The notes beneath the pieces were generated by a model. That model did not search any database. It had not been told where the DNA came from and worked only from the letters and a program-made list of their open reading frames with translations. Both the position numbers and the translations under genes were made by a program. This document shows positions 1 to 7,705 of a stretch of 27,477 nt of DNA, one piece after another. Within the stretch, counting starts at the first letter, position 1; the number at the start of each line of letters is the position of its first letter. Location of the stretch: IMG/VR virus record IMGVR_UViG_3300032297_000742, positions 1 through 27,477 of that record; one strand, given 5' to 3'. The stretch is from a virus.

Positions 1-2
1 CT

Positions 3-1334
3 GAATTATATTATGGTGGTAAAGAAACGCAACCAGATTTCACAAGACATTTATTATATTTTGATGTAGAGGATTTAAAAGATAAATATAATAATGGTGA
101 ATTAGGTAATTTATCTAATGTGAGACACACACTTAGGATGACAAATAGTTCTTTTTTCGATAAGGATTTACAGGCTCAGAGGGTATTAGAAAATAAAGTA
201 AGAACTTCATCATTTAATTTATTACTTTTTAGAGTAAACGAATTTTGGGATGAGGGGTGTGGGTATGACTACCAACAGTATGAGGGTATACAACCTAATG
301 ATAATATAACATTTGTTGAATCATCAAGTAACTGGTTATATTCTAGTGGGTCAACACAATGGTCACAACCTGGTGTATATTCAGGATCACCTTCCGCAAT
401 TACGGTAACATACCAACACTTTGATCAGGGTAGTGAAAATATTGATATGGATATTACCGATGAGGTTAATTATTTAATTACTGGTGGAACAGGTGCTACA
501 AATTATGGTTATGGTATTGCGTTTGAGGAAGATGTAGAGGTTACAGAAGTTGTACCTGCAAGATATGTTGGGTTCTTTACTAGACACACCCAAACATATT
601 ACGAACCGTTTGTAGAAACCGTTTACGATAATCCTATTAGGGATGATAGACAGAATTTTTATAGGGGGAAATTAAATAGATTATATTTCTATACCAACTT
701 AGGTGGTGAACCAACAAACTTAGATACTAAACCATCAGTAGTTGTTAAAGATGGTAGTGGTACAATATTTTCTTCTTTTACATCAAATAATGTGACAAGA
801 CAGACAAAGGGTGTTTATTATGTAGAACTATTCGTACCAATATCGACATCGGATTGTACAATATTCACAGATACTTGGTCGAGTATAGTAATTAATGGTA
901 TTGCCCGTCCAAGTGTGACACTACAATTTGAAATTAAAGATGATACTGAGTATTACCGTTTTGGTGACGATGAATCTTTACCAATAGAATACGGTATTAA
1001 TTTATCTGGAATCAGAAGAGATGAAAAAATCAAAAGAGGTGATTATAGAAAGGTATTTGTGAATGTAAGAGAACCTTATACTGTCAATCAAACATCTGTT
1101 ATAGATGGATTGCAATATAGGTTGTGGATAAGGGAAGGTAACACTGAAGTTAACGTAATTGATTGGATGGATGTGAATAGAACTTATCTTAAAAATTACT
1201 TTGTATTAGATACTTCTTGGATGATACCAAATGAATATTATATAGATATTAAATTAACTTCTAATCTATTGGTTAAAACATATACTAATACATTGAAATT
1301 TAATGTAGTTAATCAAGTTGACTACCTGCACTAA
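3..1334 (+). CDS. Virion surface/tail-type structural protein, 5' end outside window
   Basis: The reading frame is open from the first bases of the window, so this is the C-terminal 443 residues of a longer protein. A GTG at 120 is in frame, but the residues before it (starting ELYYGGKETQ) look like the same coding sequence, so 120 is probably not the start. The sequence is rich in beta-type residues, Tyr, Thr and Asn. The segment with TLRMTNSSFF, the Trp-rich stretch, DITDEVNY, ATNYGYGIAF and the following FFTRHTQ resembles the DNRLRE-type beta domain found in large surface proteins. That resemblance is by eye only. Strand-rich, Ig-like sequence follows. It is on the opposite strand to the head genes and overlaps the next gene tail to tail by 26 bases. 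A tail, neck or fibre component is likely; the exact role is unknown. Confidence 0.6.
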   Translation, partial: ELYYGGKETQPDFTRHLLYFDVEDLKDKYNNGELGNLSNVRHTLRMTNSSFFDKDLQAQRVLENKVRTSSFNLLLFRVNEFWDEGCGYDYQQYEGIQPNDNITFVESSSNWLYSSGSTQWSQPGVYSGSPSAITVTYQHFDQGSENIDMDITDEVNYLITGGTGATNYGYGIAFEEDVEVTEVVPARYVGFFTRHTQTYYEPFVETVYDNPIRDDRQNFYRGKLNRLYFYTNLGGEPTNLDTKPSVVVKDGSGTIFSSFTSNNVTRQTKGVYYVELFVPISTSDCTIFTDTWSSIVINGIARPSVTLQFEIKDDTEYYRFGDDESLPIEYGINLSGIRRDEKIKRGDYRKVFVNVREPYTVNQTSVIDGLQYRLWIREGNTEVNVIDWMDVNRTYLKNYFVLDTSWMIPNEYYIDIKLTSNLLVKTYTNTLKFNVVNQVDYLH

Positions 1335-2157
1335 CAACTATAGGTTCTTCACCCGCAGGTAACTCAAAAGTAGTGGACTTAATTTTCTGAATCACATCAT
1401 CTGCCACCTTTTCTAATAAATCCATAACTGATTGTTTTGTCAAAGGTTTTGGGTAAGGAACTTTAAATGTCATTAAATTGGTAGGGGTTTCTCCATCTAC
1501 CCTTTCACCAATAAAATAATTTACAGTTACTAAGAATTCATTTATATTAACCGTACCATTTTCATACTCTTCAGTTTTCCATCGATGTACTTCTATTGGG
1601 TTACCTTCATTATCTATTTGTTTGAATAGTATATCTATTCTTATAAGTCTGGCTTCACCAGATGATCCTTCTATATAAGTACTTCTAAAACCGTCATATA
1701 CTCTATAATATGGGAATATCATCCAAAATGATAATGAAGTGTGACCACCCCATATCCTAACTTCTCTCATATCATTAAATCCTTCATCACCATTAAATTT
1801 AACCTGTATTCTATCATATACATCACCAGGAAAAGATTTGGCGAATTCACTTGTAAATTCACCTAATTTACTAAAAAATATTTCTGCAATAGGCCATTTT
1901 TTTCTTAATGGTTCAGATTCTTTAAACAATTTACTATTCTCATAAAAATAAGTTTTAGATAATTCGAACGCAATTTCGTATGGTAAATCAAAGTCTTGTA
2001 TTAACCATGCGGCAACATCGTAGATATTATAGGAATATCCATCATCTTTATGTTTTTTATGTATTAGTTTTAAAATTCTTTTTTCACTATCACTAAATTC
2101 ACTACTAGTGTCAATTAGTAAGGATTCCAGTAAAACATATTTTTTCTTTATTCTCAT
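1309..2157 (-). CDS. Unknown protein downstream of the capsid gene
   Basis: This encodes 282 residues of unrecognised function. The frame extends upstream to a TTG at 2193, but ATG 2157 is preferred: it gives a basic N-terminus (MRIKKKYVLLESLL) and lies 24 nt downstream of an ATATTTAT promoter-like element, whereas the TTG start would fall upstream of that element. The protein is soluble-looking, mixed alpha/beta, with an Arg/Trp/Tyr-rich middle (IWGGHTSLSFWMIFPYYRVYDG) and no membrane segment. The N-terminal LLE-S at residues 9-12 resembles a (L/I)xE prohead-protease site, which could mean that it is packaged or processed in the head; that is an inference. It follows the capsid gene but is separated from it by a strong terminator, so it is transcribed separately. 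Its 3' end overlaps the convergent plus-strand gene. Confidence 0.7.
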   Translation of the reverse strand: MRIKKKYVLLESLLIDTSSEFSDSEKRILKLIHKKHKDDGYSYNIYDVAAWLIQDFDLPYEIAFELSKTYFYENSKLFKESEPLRKKWPIAEIFFSKLGEFTSEFAKSFPGDVYDRIQVKFNGDEGFNDMREVRIWGGHTSLSFWMIFPYYRVYDGFRSTYIEGSSGEARLIRIDILFKQIDNEGNPIEVHRWKTEEYENGTVNINEFLVTVNYFIGERVDGETPTNLMTFKVPYPKPLTKQSVMDLLEKVADDVIQKIKSTTFELPAGEEPIVVSAGSQLD

Positions 2158-2173
2158 GATTACAAATATAATA

Positions 2174-2181
2174 ATAAATAT
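2174..2181 (-). promoter_or_regulatory. Late-type promoter element of the 2157 gene
   Basis: ATATTTAT on the minus strand, 24 nt from the octamer's first base to the ATG at 2157. A T6 run (2192-2197) lies 10 nt upstream of it. The spacing matches five other sites in the window. Confidence 0.55.
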
Positions 2182-2192
2182 TCTATAAAACA

Positions 2193-2220
2193 AAAAAGGG
2201 TAGAAAACTCTACCCTTTTT
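2193..2220 (-). terminator. Intrinsic terminator after the major capsid gene
   Basis: A 12-bp stem (2193-2204 with 2209-2220), GC core GGGTAGA/TCTACCC, loop of 4 nt, flanked by A and T runs. Read on the minus strand it lies just after the capsid gene stop and ends in a T run. It is symmetric enough to act on the plus strand as well. Confidence 0.85.
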
Positions 2221-2241
2221 ATTGTTGATATTTTTAATTGA

Positions 2242-4038
2242 TTATCTCAATTCGTTGATATCGAATGTTACAACACCGTCAACTGTTACTACACCATAGA
2301 AACGGTTATTAACCATTTTCTTAGCGTATCTAGTCATAATCCCCTTCGTTGGAGCGAAGTTGAATGGGTTTTGTAATGTTGGAGTCAATTGTAATGGTAC
2401 ATACGGAGCGTAAATGTATCCAGTATCTAACAATGACTTACCTTTGTGTCCAATGATGATTGAGTTCGCTGGTGCGTAAGGATCACGATATACAGTATAT
2501 CTTCCACCTAATGAACCGATTTTCTCAATACCCATGTTGTACTGATCTTGCTCTGGAGAAGCGTTAGATACGTGGAAGTATTCTAAGTCATCAAAAATTG
2601 CTGACACCTCAGAAGATACTACTACGAAGTTAGCGCCACCTCTCAAAGTTGATTTGTGGATTTGTGCAGAAACTTGATTGATTTTAGTAATCAACGTTTG
2701 GTTCCACTCTTTTTGAGTGTATGCGTTGAAACCACCACCAGAGTTTGCTCTTTTCCATCCGTTGTAATCCCATCTCAATTGCCATGCTGCACCTCTTCTT
2801 AAGTCTCTTAAGATCTCTCTATCGATCTCAGCAGCAACCTGCTCAGATAATAGTGCCGTAAGTTCAGCTTCAGCATCGATGTTATGGAATGCACTAACGT
2901 CTTGTGCTAATTCAGGTGACCAAGTTGCTCTTAGTTTTCTTTCAGTTACAGATACAACTACCTCATCCAATTCAAAAGAAACCTCACCCATTTCTGTAGA
3001 GTATTCTAAAGAAGCGTATTGAACCCAACTTACGTCAAATGTAATCGCTGAAAATGCAGTACTAGTACTTCTAGTTAAACCAGAATTAGCACCAATGTAA
3101 CCATCAATTGTACCGTTATCACATGATACACATGTTGGGTGTGTTAAATCTACTTCTAAAAGTAATGAACCATCTGCAGTACAGATATTACTATAATCTA
3201 CGATACCTTTACCGTATTTTTGAGTAATAAGTCTAAAAGGTACTTCAGCACCGTTCGCAATAATAACATTATTGTTTGGGTCTTTAATGTCTCCACCTCT
3301 AACAACAACTTTAAGTGATGCTAAAAATGATTCAGTATCCATCTCATTTCCGTCTGGTCCTGTTAATCTACCAGCGTTTTGGTTGTTGAATCCTTTTACA
3401 CCTATTTTAAGGTATCTAACTGTACCGTCACCTGCTAACGCTTTTTGTGCTCCTGCAGCATATTCATCATCAATAGAAAGTCCTGAAAGGATTAGTACGT
3501 CACCAGTGTTACTAGTGTTACCAGTTTCAACGTGAAGAGTAGGCTTACCTTTAGATGCATCATACAAACCATCGTTGTAGTATAAATCATAAAGACTTTT
3601 TGAGTAGAATGTAGTTACTGCATCATCTGTACAACTTCCAATAACACACTCTGGTAATGCACCGTTAGTAGTGTTATTATCACCATTCAATGGAAACTGT
3701 CCATCAGATGTTTTAGGTACAAAGAAGAATAATTTACCGATTGGCATGTTCATCGCTTGTACTGATACGATATCGTTAGCCAATAATTTAGAGAATACTC
3801 TTCTCACAATTGGGAAAACTACAGTTTCGAAAGAACCTGATGAGTCTGCAGAAGTTGATTCATTCAACAAAGCAGATGCTTGGTTTTCATACAATTGAGC
3901 GATGTTCTCTTTTACGTGACCTTTTAAACCTTCTAAGAAACCTAATTTGTTCCATTTAGAAATTGTTTTAGATCTAATTTGTTTTAGGTGTTCAAGTCCG
4001 ATATTTCCGACTTCACCTGAGTTTAACAAATGTCCCAT
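2242..4038 (-). CDS. gp23: Major capsid protein, T4 gp23-like
   Basis: This encodes 598 residues, a little longer than T4 gp23. The stretch at about residues 70-110 (PIVRRVFSKLLANDIVSVQAM, then a Gly-Lys-Leu-Phe segment) is the characteristic gp23 N-arm region that precedes the HK97-type fold. The C-terminal half carries further gp23-like segments, including SVTERKLRATWSPELAQDV and the AAEIDREILRDL helix. A candidate maturation site LLNE-S ends at Glu60; gp23 in T4 loses its first 65 residues after a similar (L/I)xE site, so mature protein here would be about 538 residues. The gene directly follows the scaffold gene, as in T4 (22-23). There is no internal promoter ahead of it, and a strong terminator follows. 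The start is preceded by repeated TTAAAA units with no Shine-Dalgarno site. The product forms the hexameric lattice of the head. Confidence 0.95.
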   Translation of the reverse strand: MGHLLNSGEVGNIGLEHLKQIRSKTISKWNKLGFLEGLKGHVKENIAQLYENQASALLNESTSADSSGSFETVVFPIVRRVFSKLLANDIVSVQAMNMPIGKLFFFVPKTSDGQFPLNGDNNTTNGALPECVIGSCTDDAVTTFYSKSLYDLYYNDGLYDASKGKPTLHVETGNTSNTGDVLILSGLSIDDEYAAGAQKALAGDGTVRYLKIGVKGFNNQNAGRLTGPDGNEMDTESFLASLKVVVRGGDIKDPNNNVIIANGAEVPFRLITQKYGKGIVDYSNICTADGSLLLEVDLTHPTCVSCDNGTIDGYIGANSGLTRSTSTAFSAITFDVSWVQYASLEYSTEMGEVSFELDEVVVSVTERKLRATWSPELAQDVSAFHNIDAEAELTALLSEQVAAEIDREILRDLRRGAAWQLRWDYNGWKRANSGGGFNAYTQKEWNQTLITKINQVSAQIHKSTLRGGANFVVVSSEVSAIFDDLEYFHVSNASPEQDQYNMGIEKIGSLGGRYTVYRDPYAPANSIIIGHKGKSLLDTGYIYAPYVPLQLTPTLQNPFNFAPTKGIMTRYAKKMVNNRFYGVVTVDGVVTFDINELR

Positions 4039-4074
4039 TTTAATTTTAATTTTAATTTTGTTATTTTATTATTT

Positions 4075-5511
4075 TTATGAGATTCTTCTCATTAAATCTT
4101 TAATCGCAGTAATTTGTGGATCTACATATGCAGTAGACTCATTCAAATTAGTAGATTTTGAAGATTGGATTGTTTTATTAACTTTAGTTTCTACTGACTC
4201 ATTAATAGGGGATTTAGAATCTAATTCCGTTTTAATAGTTTTGTAGATGTTTTTAGATTCTTTAATTGTCTCAGCGTTATCAAATCTCTTAAGAATTTCC
4301 ATTTTTTCTTTCTTAGTAGTTGAATGCTCAGTAAATAATCTATTAACATAAGCCAAGTTAGTGTTAAACAACGCAACTTCGTTTAGTTTTTCTTTGAATA
4401 CATTGAGTGCTTTCTTATACTCTTCGTTTTTAGATTTTAACTCTTTGTATTCTCTCATTATTTTGGATTCGGAAACTGTGTTTGTTTTCGGTTCTCTACT
4501 TACAATAGGTTTACGAGTTGTTCTAGATTCTCTCGCCGCTAATCTAGCACCGTGATATCTTTGTTTACCGTTAGTTCTTGAATGTCTTTGTAATTTATCC
4601 TCTTCGATGTAAGCACCTTCTTCAAAATCTTCAATTGGTCTTCTTCCAGCATGTCTTCCTTCTGGGGTATCTCTAACCCATTTAGATGCATCGTCCCAAT
4701 TATTGATTTCAAATTCGTCTGTCTCATCTGAAGGTCCATCTAATTCAATTTCGTATACGATTTGATCTTCGTTTTCGTACATACCTGAACCACATTCAGA
4801 ACAGTACTTACCTTCTTCATCTTCGTACATTGCACCTGAACCACATTCAGAACATTGTTCACCTTCTTTCATAGAATCCCATCCTTCTTCCATAGATTCC
4901 TTAATGTAATACTCTGCTCCCGTACCGTTATCTTTAAGATGAATACCACCTTGATCTTTAACCACCTCTACTTCGTCATTGTCAGAAAGTTTTTTAAATA
5001 CTTTAACAACCTCTTCATCAGAAGCAGTTGTTAAGTCTAAAATTTCTTCGTCATCTTCCGCACCCATAGCAGGTAATTCTAAACCTAAACCTATCTCATC
5101 ATCATCTTCTTCATCGTCATCATATCCCTCTCCAGCATCTAAGTCTAGATCAGTGTCTAAGTCCAAATCAATTTTTGGTTGGTTATTAGGTTCATCATCA
5201 GATTCATCACTACCAAATTGTAGTTCGTCATCATCAGCGTTTTCTTCATCGTCAAGATCTAACTTAACGTCTTCTTCATCATCGGATCCTTTAGTTTCTA
5301 CATCGTCAACACTAATCTCATCATCATCTTCTTCTGAGATTGGTTCTTCTTTCTTTTCATCTTTATTTTTTAAAGATGACTCAACAATGCTTTCAATTTC
5401 TTTCGACATATGTGCCGCAAGTATTTCTTTCGTGTTGGCTTTTAAGGCATCCTCTAAAGACTTTGCTTCTAGTAAAGCCTCTTCGATGATTGATTTCTTT
5501 TTTTCAGCCAT
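4075..5511 (-). CDS. gp22: Prohead core scaffolding protein, T4 gp22-like, with zinc-ribbon insert
   Basis: This encodes 478 residues, much longer than T4 gp22 (about 270). It starts with a charged amphipathic helix (1-50), then has a very acidic Asp/Glu region (about 55-165). Two CSECGSG units at 220-226 and 237-243 form a CxxC-x13-CxxC pattern typical of a zinc ribbon. The C-terminal helical part (about 350-430: LFNTNLAYVNRLF, then KKEKMEILKRFDNAETIKE) is the gp22-like portion. LxE/IxE sites are frequent (IIE and LLE near the N-terminus, INE-S at 438, LNE-S at 458), consistent with destruction by the prohead protease. It sits between protease and capsid genes as in T4. The acidic and zinc-ribbon parts are not expected in classical gp22. 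Confidence 0.85.
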   Translation of the reverse strand: MAEKKKSIIEEALLEAKSLEDALKANTKEILAAHMSKEIESIVESSLKNKDEKKEEPISEEDDDEISVDDVETKGSDDEEDVKLDLDDEENADDDELQFGSDESDDEPNNQPKIDLDLDTDLDLDAGEGYDDDEEDDDEIGLGLELPAMGAEDDEEILDLTTASDEEVVKVFKKLSDNDEVEVVKDQGGIHLKDNGTGAEYYIKESMEEGWDSMKEGEQCSECGSGAMYEDEEGKYCSECGSGMYENEDQIVYEIELDGPSDETDEFEINNWDDASKWVRDTPEGRHAGRRPIEDFEEGAYIEEDKLQRHSRTNGKQRYHGARLAARESRTTRKPIVSREPKTNTVSESKIMREYKELKSKNEEYKKALNVFKEKLNEVALFNTNLAYVNRLFTEHSTTKKEKMEILKRFDNAETIKESKNIYKTIKTELDSKSPINESVETKVNKTIQSSKSTNLNESTAYVDPQITAIKDLMRRIS

Positions 5512-5573
5512 TTTTTCTTTTTTTATTTTTTTTTATTTATTATTAAATAACGCAAAATATTTCGCATTTCTTA

Positions 5574-5581
5574 ATAAATAT
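5574..5581 (-). promoter_or_regulatory. Late-type promoter element of the scaffold/capsid unit
   Basis: ATATTTATTA on the minus strand, with a T5 run (5593-5597) 11 nt upstream. It lies about 70 nt before the scaffold ATG, farther than the other copies, leaving a long A-rich leader. It probably drives scaffold plus capsid. Confidence 0.5.
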
Positions 5582-5611
5582 GCAATACTTTTAAAAAGTG
5601 TTATTTTTTTA

Positions 5612-6301
5612 TTAATCTAGTAAAAAATTATTTAAAGAGTCTTTTAAAAGATTATCTTCATTTTTAATTTTAGATTCTGACATTTGTTGTTCTCTAGAAG
5701 GTTCTTCACTATAAATCCAAGAACCTGGTGTTGATGGTGATGTAACAATATCCCAACAAATTAATTCGAAGTCATCTTGTACAATATTTTTACCACCTTC
5801 TTTTTCTAAAGAACCTACACCTCTAGATGACACACCAATCTTTAAACCTTTTCTAATGTAATTAGCAACTCTATCACCTTCACAAGAAATAATACCCTGA
5901 TTAACAAATCCTGGTGACATTATAATTTCTAATTTACCCATAAGTACATTACCTTCCCACCATAAGTCTACGATGTTATGGGAAATTCTACTTACTGCAA
6001 CTATAGATGATTCTGGGTGATCTGCCTCTCCTAAGGCTCTTTTCTCTTTGATTAGTTTTAAATAGTTCTCAGACTCTCTCCTTAAGATTGCCTCAGGGTA
6101 AACTCTACCGTTTCTATTTTCAACACCATACTTTTGTAATACGGCATAAACAACCAAAGGTTCTTCTATAATAGGTTGACCTTTGGTTAAGTTTGACATC
6201 TCATTTACAAAATGTCTGTTATCTTTTGGAGAAATGTATCCTGCGTCATACTCGACTAGAATACCTTTTTTATTTATTTCGTTTTTTGTAAGAATTTCCA
6301 T
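5612..6301 (-). CDS. gp21: Prohead maturation protease, T4 gp21-like
   Basis: This encodes 229 residues, close to the family length. It is a serine protease of the gp21/S78-like herpesvirus-assemblin fold. The catalytic His is visible in GEADHPESS (His95) and the Ser in IGVSSRGVGS (Ser158 or Ser159), followed by the conserved WDIVTSPSTPGS segment. N-terminal NRNGRVYPEAIL is also typical of phage prohead proteases. The enzyme acts inside the prohead, cutting scaffold and capsid N-termini after (L/I)xE, then itself. LVE at residues 15-17 is a possible self-processing site. It lies directly upstream of scaffold and capsid genes, in T4 order 21-22-23, with its own promoter-like element about 28 nt before the ATG. 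Confidence 0.95.
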   Translation of the reverse strand: MEILTKNEINKKGILVEYDAGYISPKDNRHFVNEMSNLTKGQPIIEEPLVVYAVLQKYGVENRNGRVYPEAILRRESENYLKLIKEKRALGEADHPESSIVAVSRISHNIVDLWWEGNVLMGKLEIIMSPGFVNQGIISCEGDRVANYIRKGLKIGVSSRGVGSLEKEGGKNIVQDDFELICWDIVTSPSTPGSWIYSEEPSREQQMSESKIKNEDNLLKDSLNNFLLD

Positions 6302-6321
6302 AACAGTGTTATACTTTTATT

Positions 6322-6329
6322 ATAAATAT
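6322..6329 (-). promoter_or_regulatory. Late-type promoter element of the protease gene
   Basis: ATATTTATAATAAAA on the minus strand, 28 nt before the ATG at 6301. A T6 run (6341-6346) lies 11 nt upstream. The run overlaps the last codons of the preceding gene. Confidence 0.55.
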
Positions 6330-6346
6330 ACCACTGAGTTAAAAAA

Positions 6347-6784
6347 TTACTTTTTAGATTTATGGAAAGTAAAAACCGAATTATTTTCTAGACATTCATT
6401 TACCACATCGTAGATAATTTTTTTACTGTTTTCTACGATATTATTTTTATTAATGGGTAAATATTTTTTTTGATATAATGTTATCTCACAAGACATAAAA
6501 CTTCTTTTATTGATGTTTAATCCTGAAGTCCTCATATCCAAATCAACTATGTATTTATTTTCGTGAAATAATTCTTTGTTGATTGTATCATTTATTTTTT
6601 GTTTTATTTTTTTTCTTACATTACTTAAGAAAAATTCGTAGTTAAAATTTTCATAATCTTCTTTTAACTCTCCCCACGCACATAAGTTTAAATATAAACT
6701 TTTCGATTCTTTATTATTTACGGTGCCGATTTTTGTTTTATAGTTTCCTAATAAATCTAATTTGATTTCTTTTCCTAATTTCAT
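6347..6784 (-). CDS. Unknown small protein in the prohead-core gene position
   Basis: This encodes 145 residues, basic, mixed alpha/beta, and is not recognised. ATG 6784 is chosen because it is in frame; a second ATG four bases upstream (6788) is out of frame. It has no membrane segment and no obvious motif beyond Lys/Asn-rich helices (FLSNVRKKIKQKINDTINKE). It lies between the portal-proximal gene and the protease gene, where T4 has the small core genes 67 and 68, so a role in head assembly is possible by position only. A terminator lies just upstream (6861-6890), so it must have its own promoter or depend on read-through. No clear ATATTTAT element was found ahead of it. Confidence 0.65.
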   Translation of the reverse strand: MKLGKEIKLDLLGNYKTKIGTVNNKESKSLYLNLCAWGELKEDYENFNYEFFLSNVRKKIKQKINDTINKELFHENKYIVDLDMRTSGLNINKRSFMSCEITLYQKKYLPINKNNIVENSKKIIYDVVNECLENNSVFTFHKSKK

Positions 6785-6860
6785 TCATAAAATTTTTCAT
6801 TTTTTGTTATTTTAAAGTTTTTATAATTATACTATTAAAATAGTTAGTAGTCAAATTCTA

Positions 6861-6890
6861 TAAATAAAAAACCCCTCATTTGGAGGGGTT
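6861..6890 (-). terminator. Intrinsic terminator after the 6895-7662 gene
   Basis: An 8-bp stem AACCCCTC/GAGGGGTT (6870-6877 with 6883-6890), 5-nt loop, followed on the minus strand by a T-rich tract (complement of 6861-6869). It begins four bases after the stop codon. Confidence 0.9.
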
Positions 6891-6894
6891 CATT

Positions 6895-7662
6895 TTAATC
6901 TATCGATTCTTTTAAATTGTAAATTTTACCTATCTGTGAATTGAAATTTTCGTAATCAAAGTTAGTATTTAATAATTTATCTTTTACTTTTAATAACTTA
7001 TCTTTTATTTCAATATCTGATGACTCATTTAATTTTTTATCTATATTGTCGATACATTCTCTTTTCACAGATTCAAACAAAGATTTTTTATCATCTTTAT
7101 TACCATTTAAAACTGTTTTAATAATTTCTCTTTCAGTTTCATTTATTTCAGAATATTTTGAGTTGAATTTAGAAACTAAAATATTGGCAAACATACTAGG
7201 TGGTAACCCTATTGATTCTGATACTACTGTTTCTTCTACATCTTTTTCTAACATTCTTTTAGTAATGTTATTAATAGATTCCTGTATTTTATCTATGTTT
7301 GTTGCGTTTTTTTCGGTTTTAATTAAAAAATCGATATCGTTATAGAACGATTGATTTTCTTTAACTAAAGTTACACCTTTAAGTAATTTAGAAAAATACT
7401 CATTACCACTATCGATATGTTTTTTATTTAATGATTTTAATAAACCTATATTTTCTTTAATATATTCTTTAGCCTCAGAAGAATCATCAAACTTTCTGTT
7501 TTGTAAATTACTATATAATAAATATTGTTCCTTTAATGTTTTGTTTTCACCGATAGTTTTTAAAAACTTATTAAACAATTTTTTACCCTTATCGTCATTA
7601 CTAATGATGGACTCAATCATCAATTGTTTAAAAGTGTCCTTTATATTACCAAAATTTTTCAT
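6895..7662 (-). CDS. Unknown helical protein next to the portal gene
   Basis: This encodes 255 residues, predicted almost entirely helical from its Lys/Glu/Asn/Leu pattern, with no membrane segment or known catalytic motif. It contains IE-S near the N-terminus (Glu17), LNE-S in the last quarter and LKE-S at the extreme C-terminus, resembling prohead-protease sites. Its position just after the portal gene and before the protease matches the T4 core genes 67/68, so an internal head-core protein that is later degraded is a reasonable guess. It has its own late-type promoter element and its own terminator, making it a single-gene unit. No homologue was recognised. Confidence 0.7.
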   Translation of the reverse strand: MKNFGNIKDTFKQLMIESIISNDDKGKKLFNKFLKTIGENKTLKEQYLLYSNLQNRKFDDSSEAKEYIKENIGLLKSLNKKHIDSGNEYFSKLLKGVTLVKENQSFYNDIDFLIKTEKNATNIDKIQESINNITKRMLEKDVEETVVSESIGLPPSMFANILVSKFNSKYSEINETEREIIKTVLNGNKDDKKSLFESVKRECIDNIDKKLNESSDIEIKDKLLKVKDKLLNTNFDYENFNSQIGKIYNLKESID

Positions 7663-7678
7663 GTGTTAGTTTTATATA

Positions 7679-7686
7679 ATAAATAT
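7679..7686 (-). promoter_or_regulatory. Late-type promoter element of the 7662 gene
   Basis: ATATTTATTATATAAAA on the minus strand, 24 nt before the ATG at 7662. A T7 run (7698-7704) lies 11 nt upstream. This is one of the best copies of the bipartite pattern. Confidence 0.6.
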
Positions 7687-7705
7687 TAAACTTTTATAAA
7701 AAAAC

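Noticed and set aside
5549-5563. Near-palindrome GCAAAATATTTCGC ahead of the scaffold gene
   Set aside because: Imperfect and mostly A/T, expected by chance in this DNA; no second copy seen.
4979-5620. Plus-strand open frame of 213 codons, very Ser-rich
   Set aside because: It is the antisense of the Asp/Glu-rich scaffold gene; GAT/GAA codons read as Ser-rich on the other strand. No promoter or leader.
6321-6330. T4 late promoter box TATAAATA on the plus strand
   Set aside because: It is the complement of the proposed minus-strand element and points away from the genes it would serve; most other copies do not contain a perfect TATAAATA.
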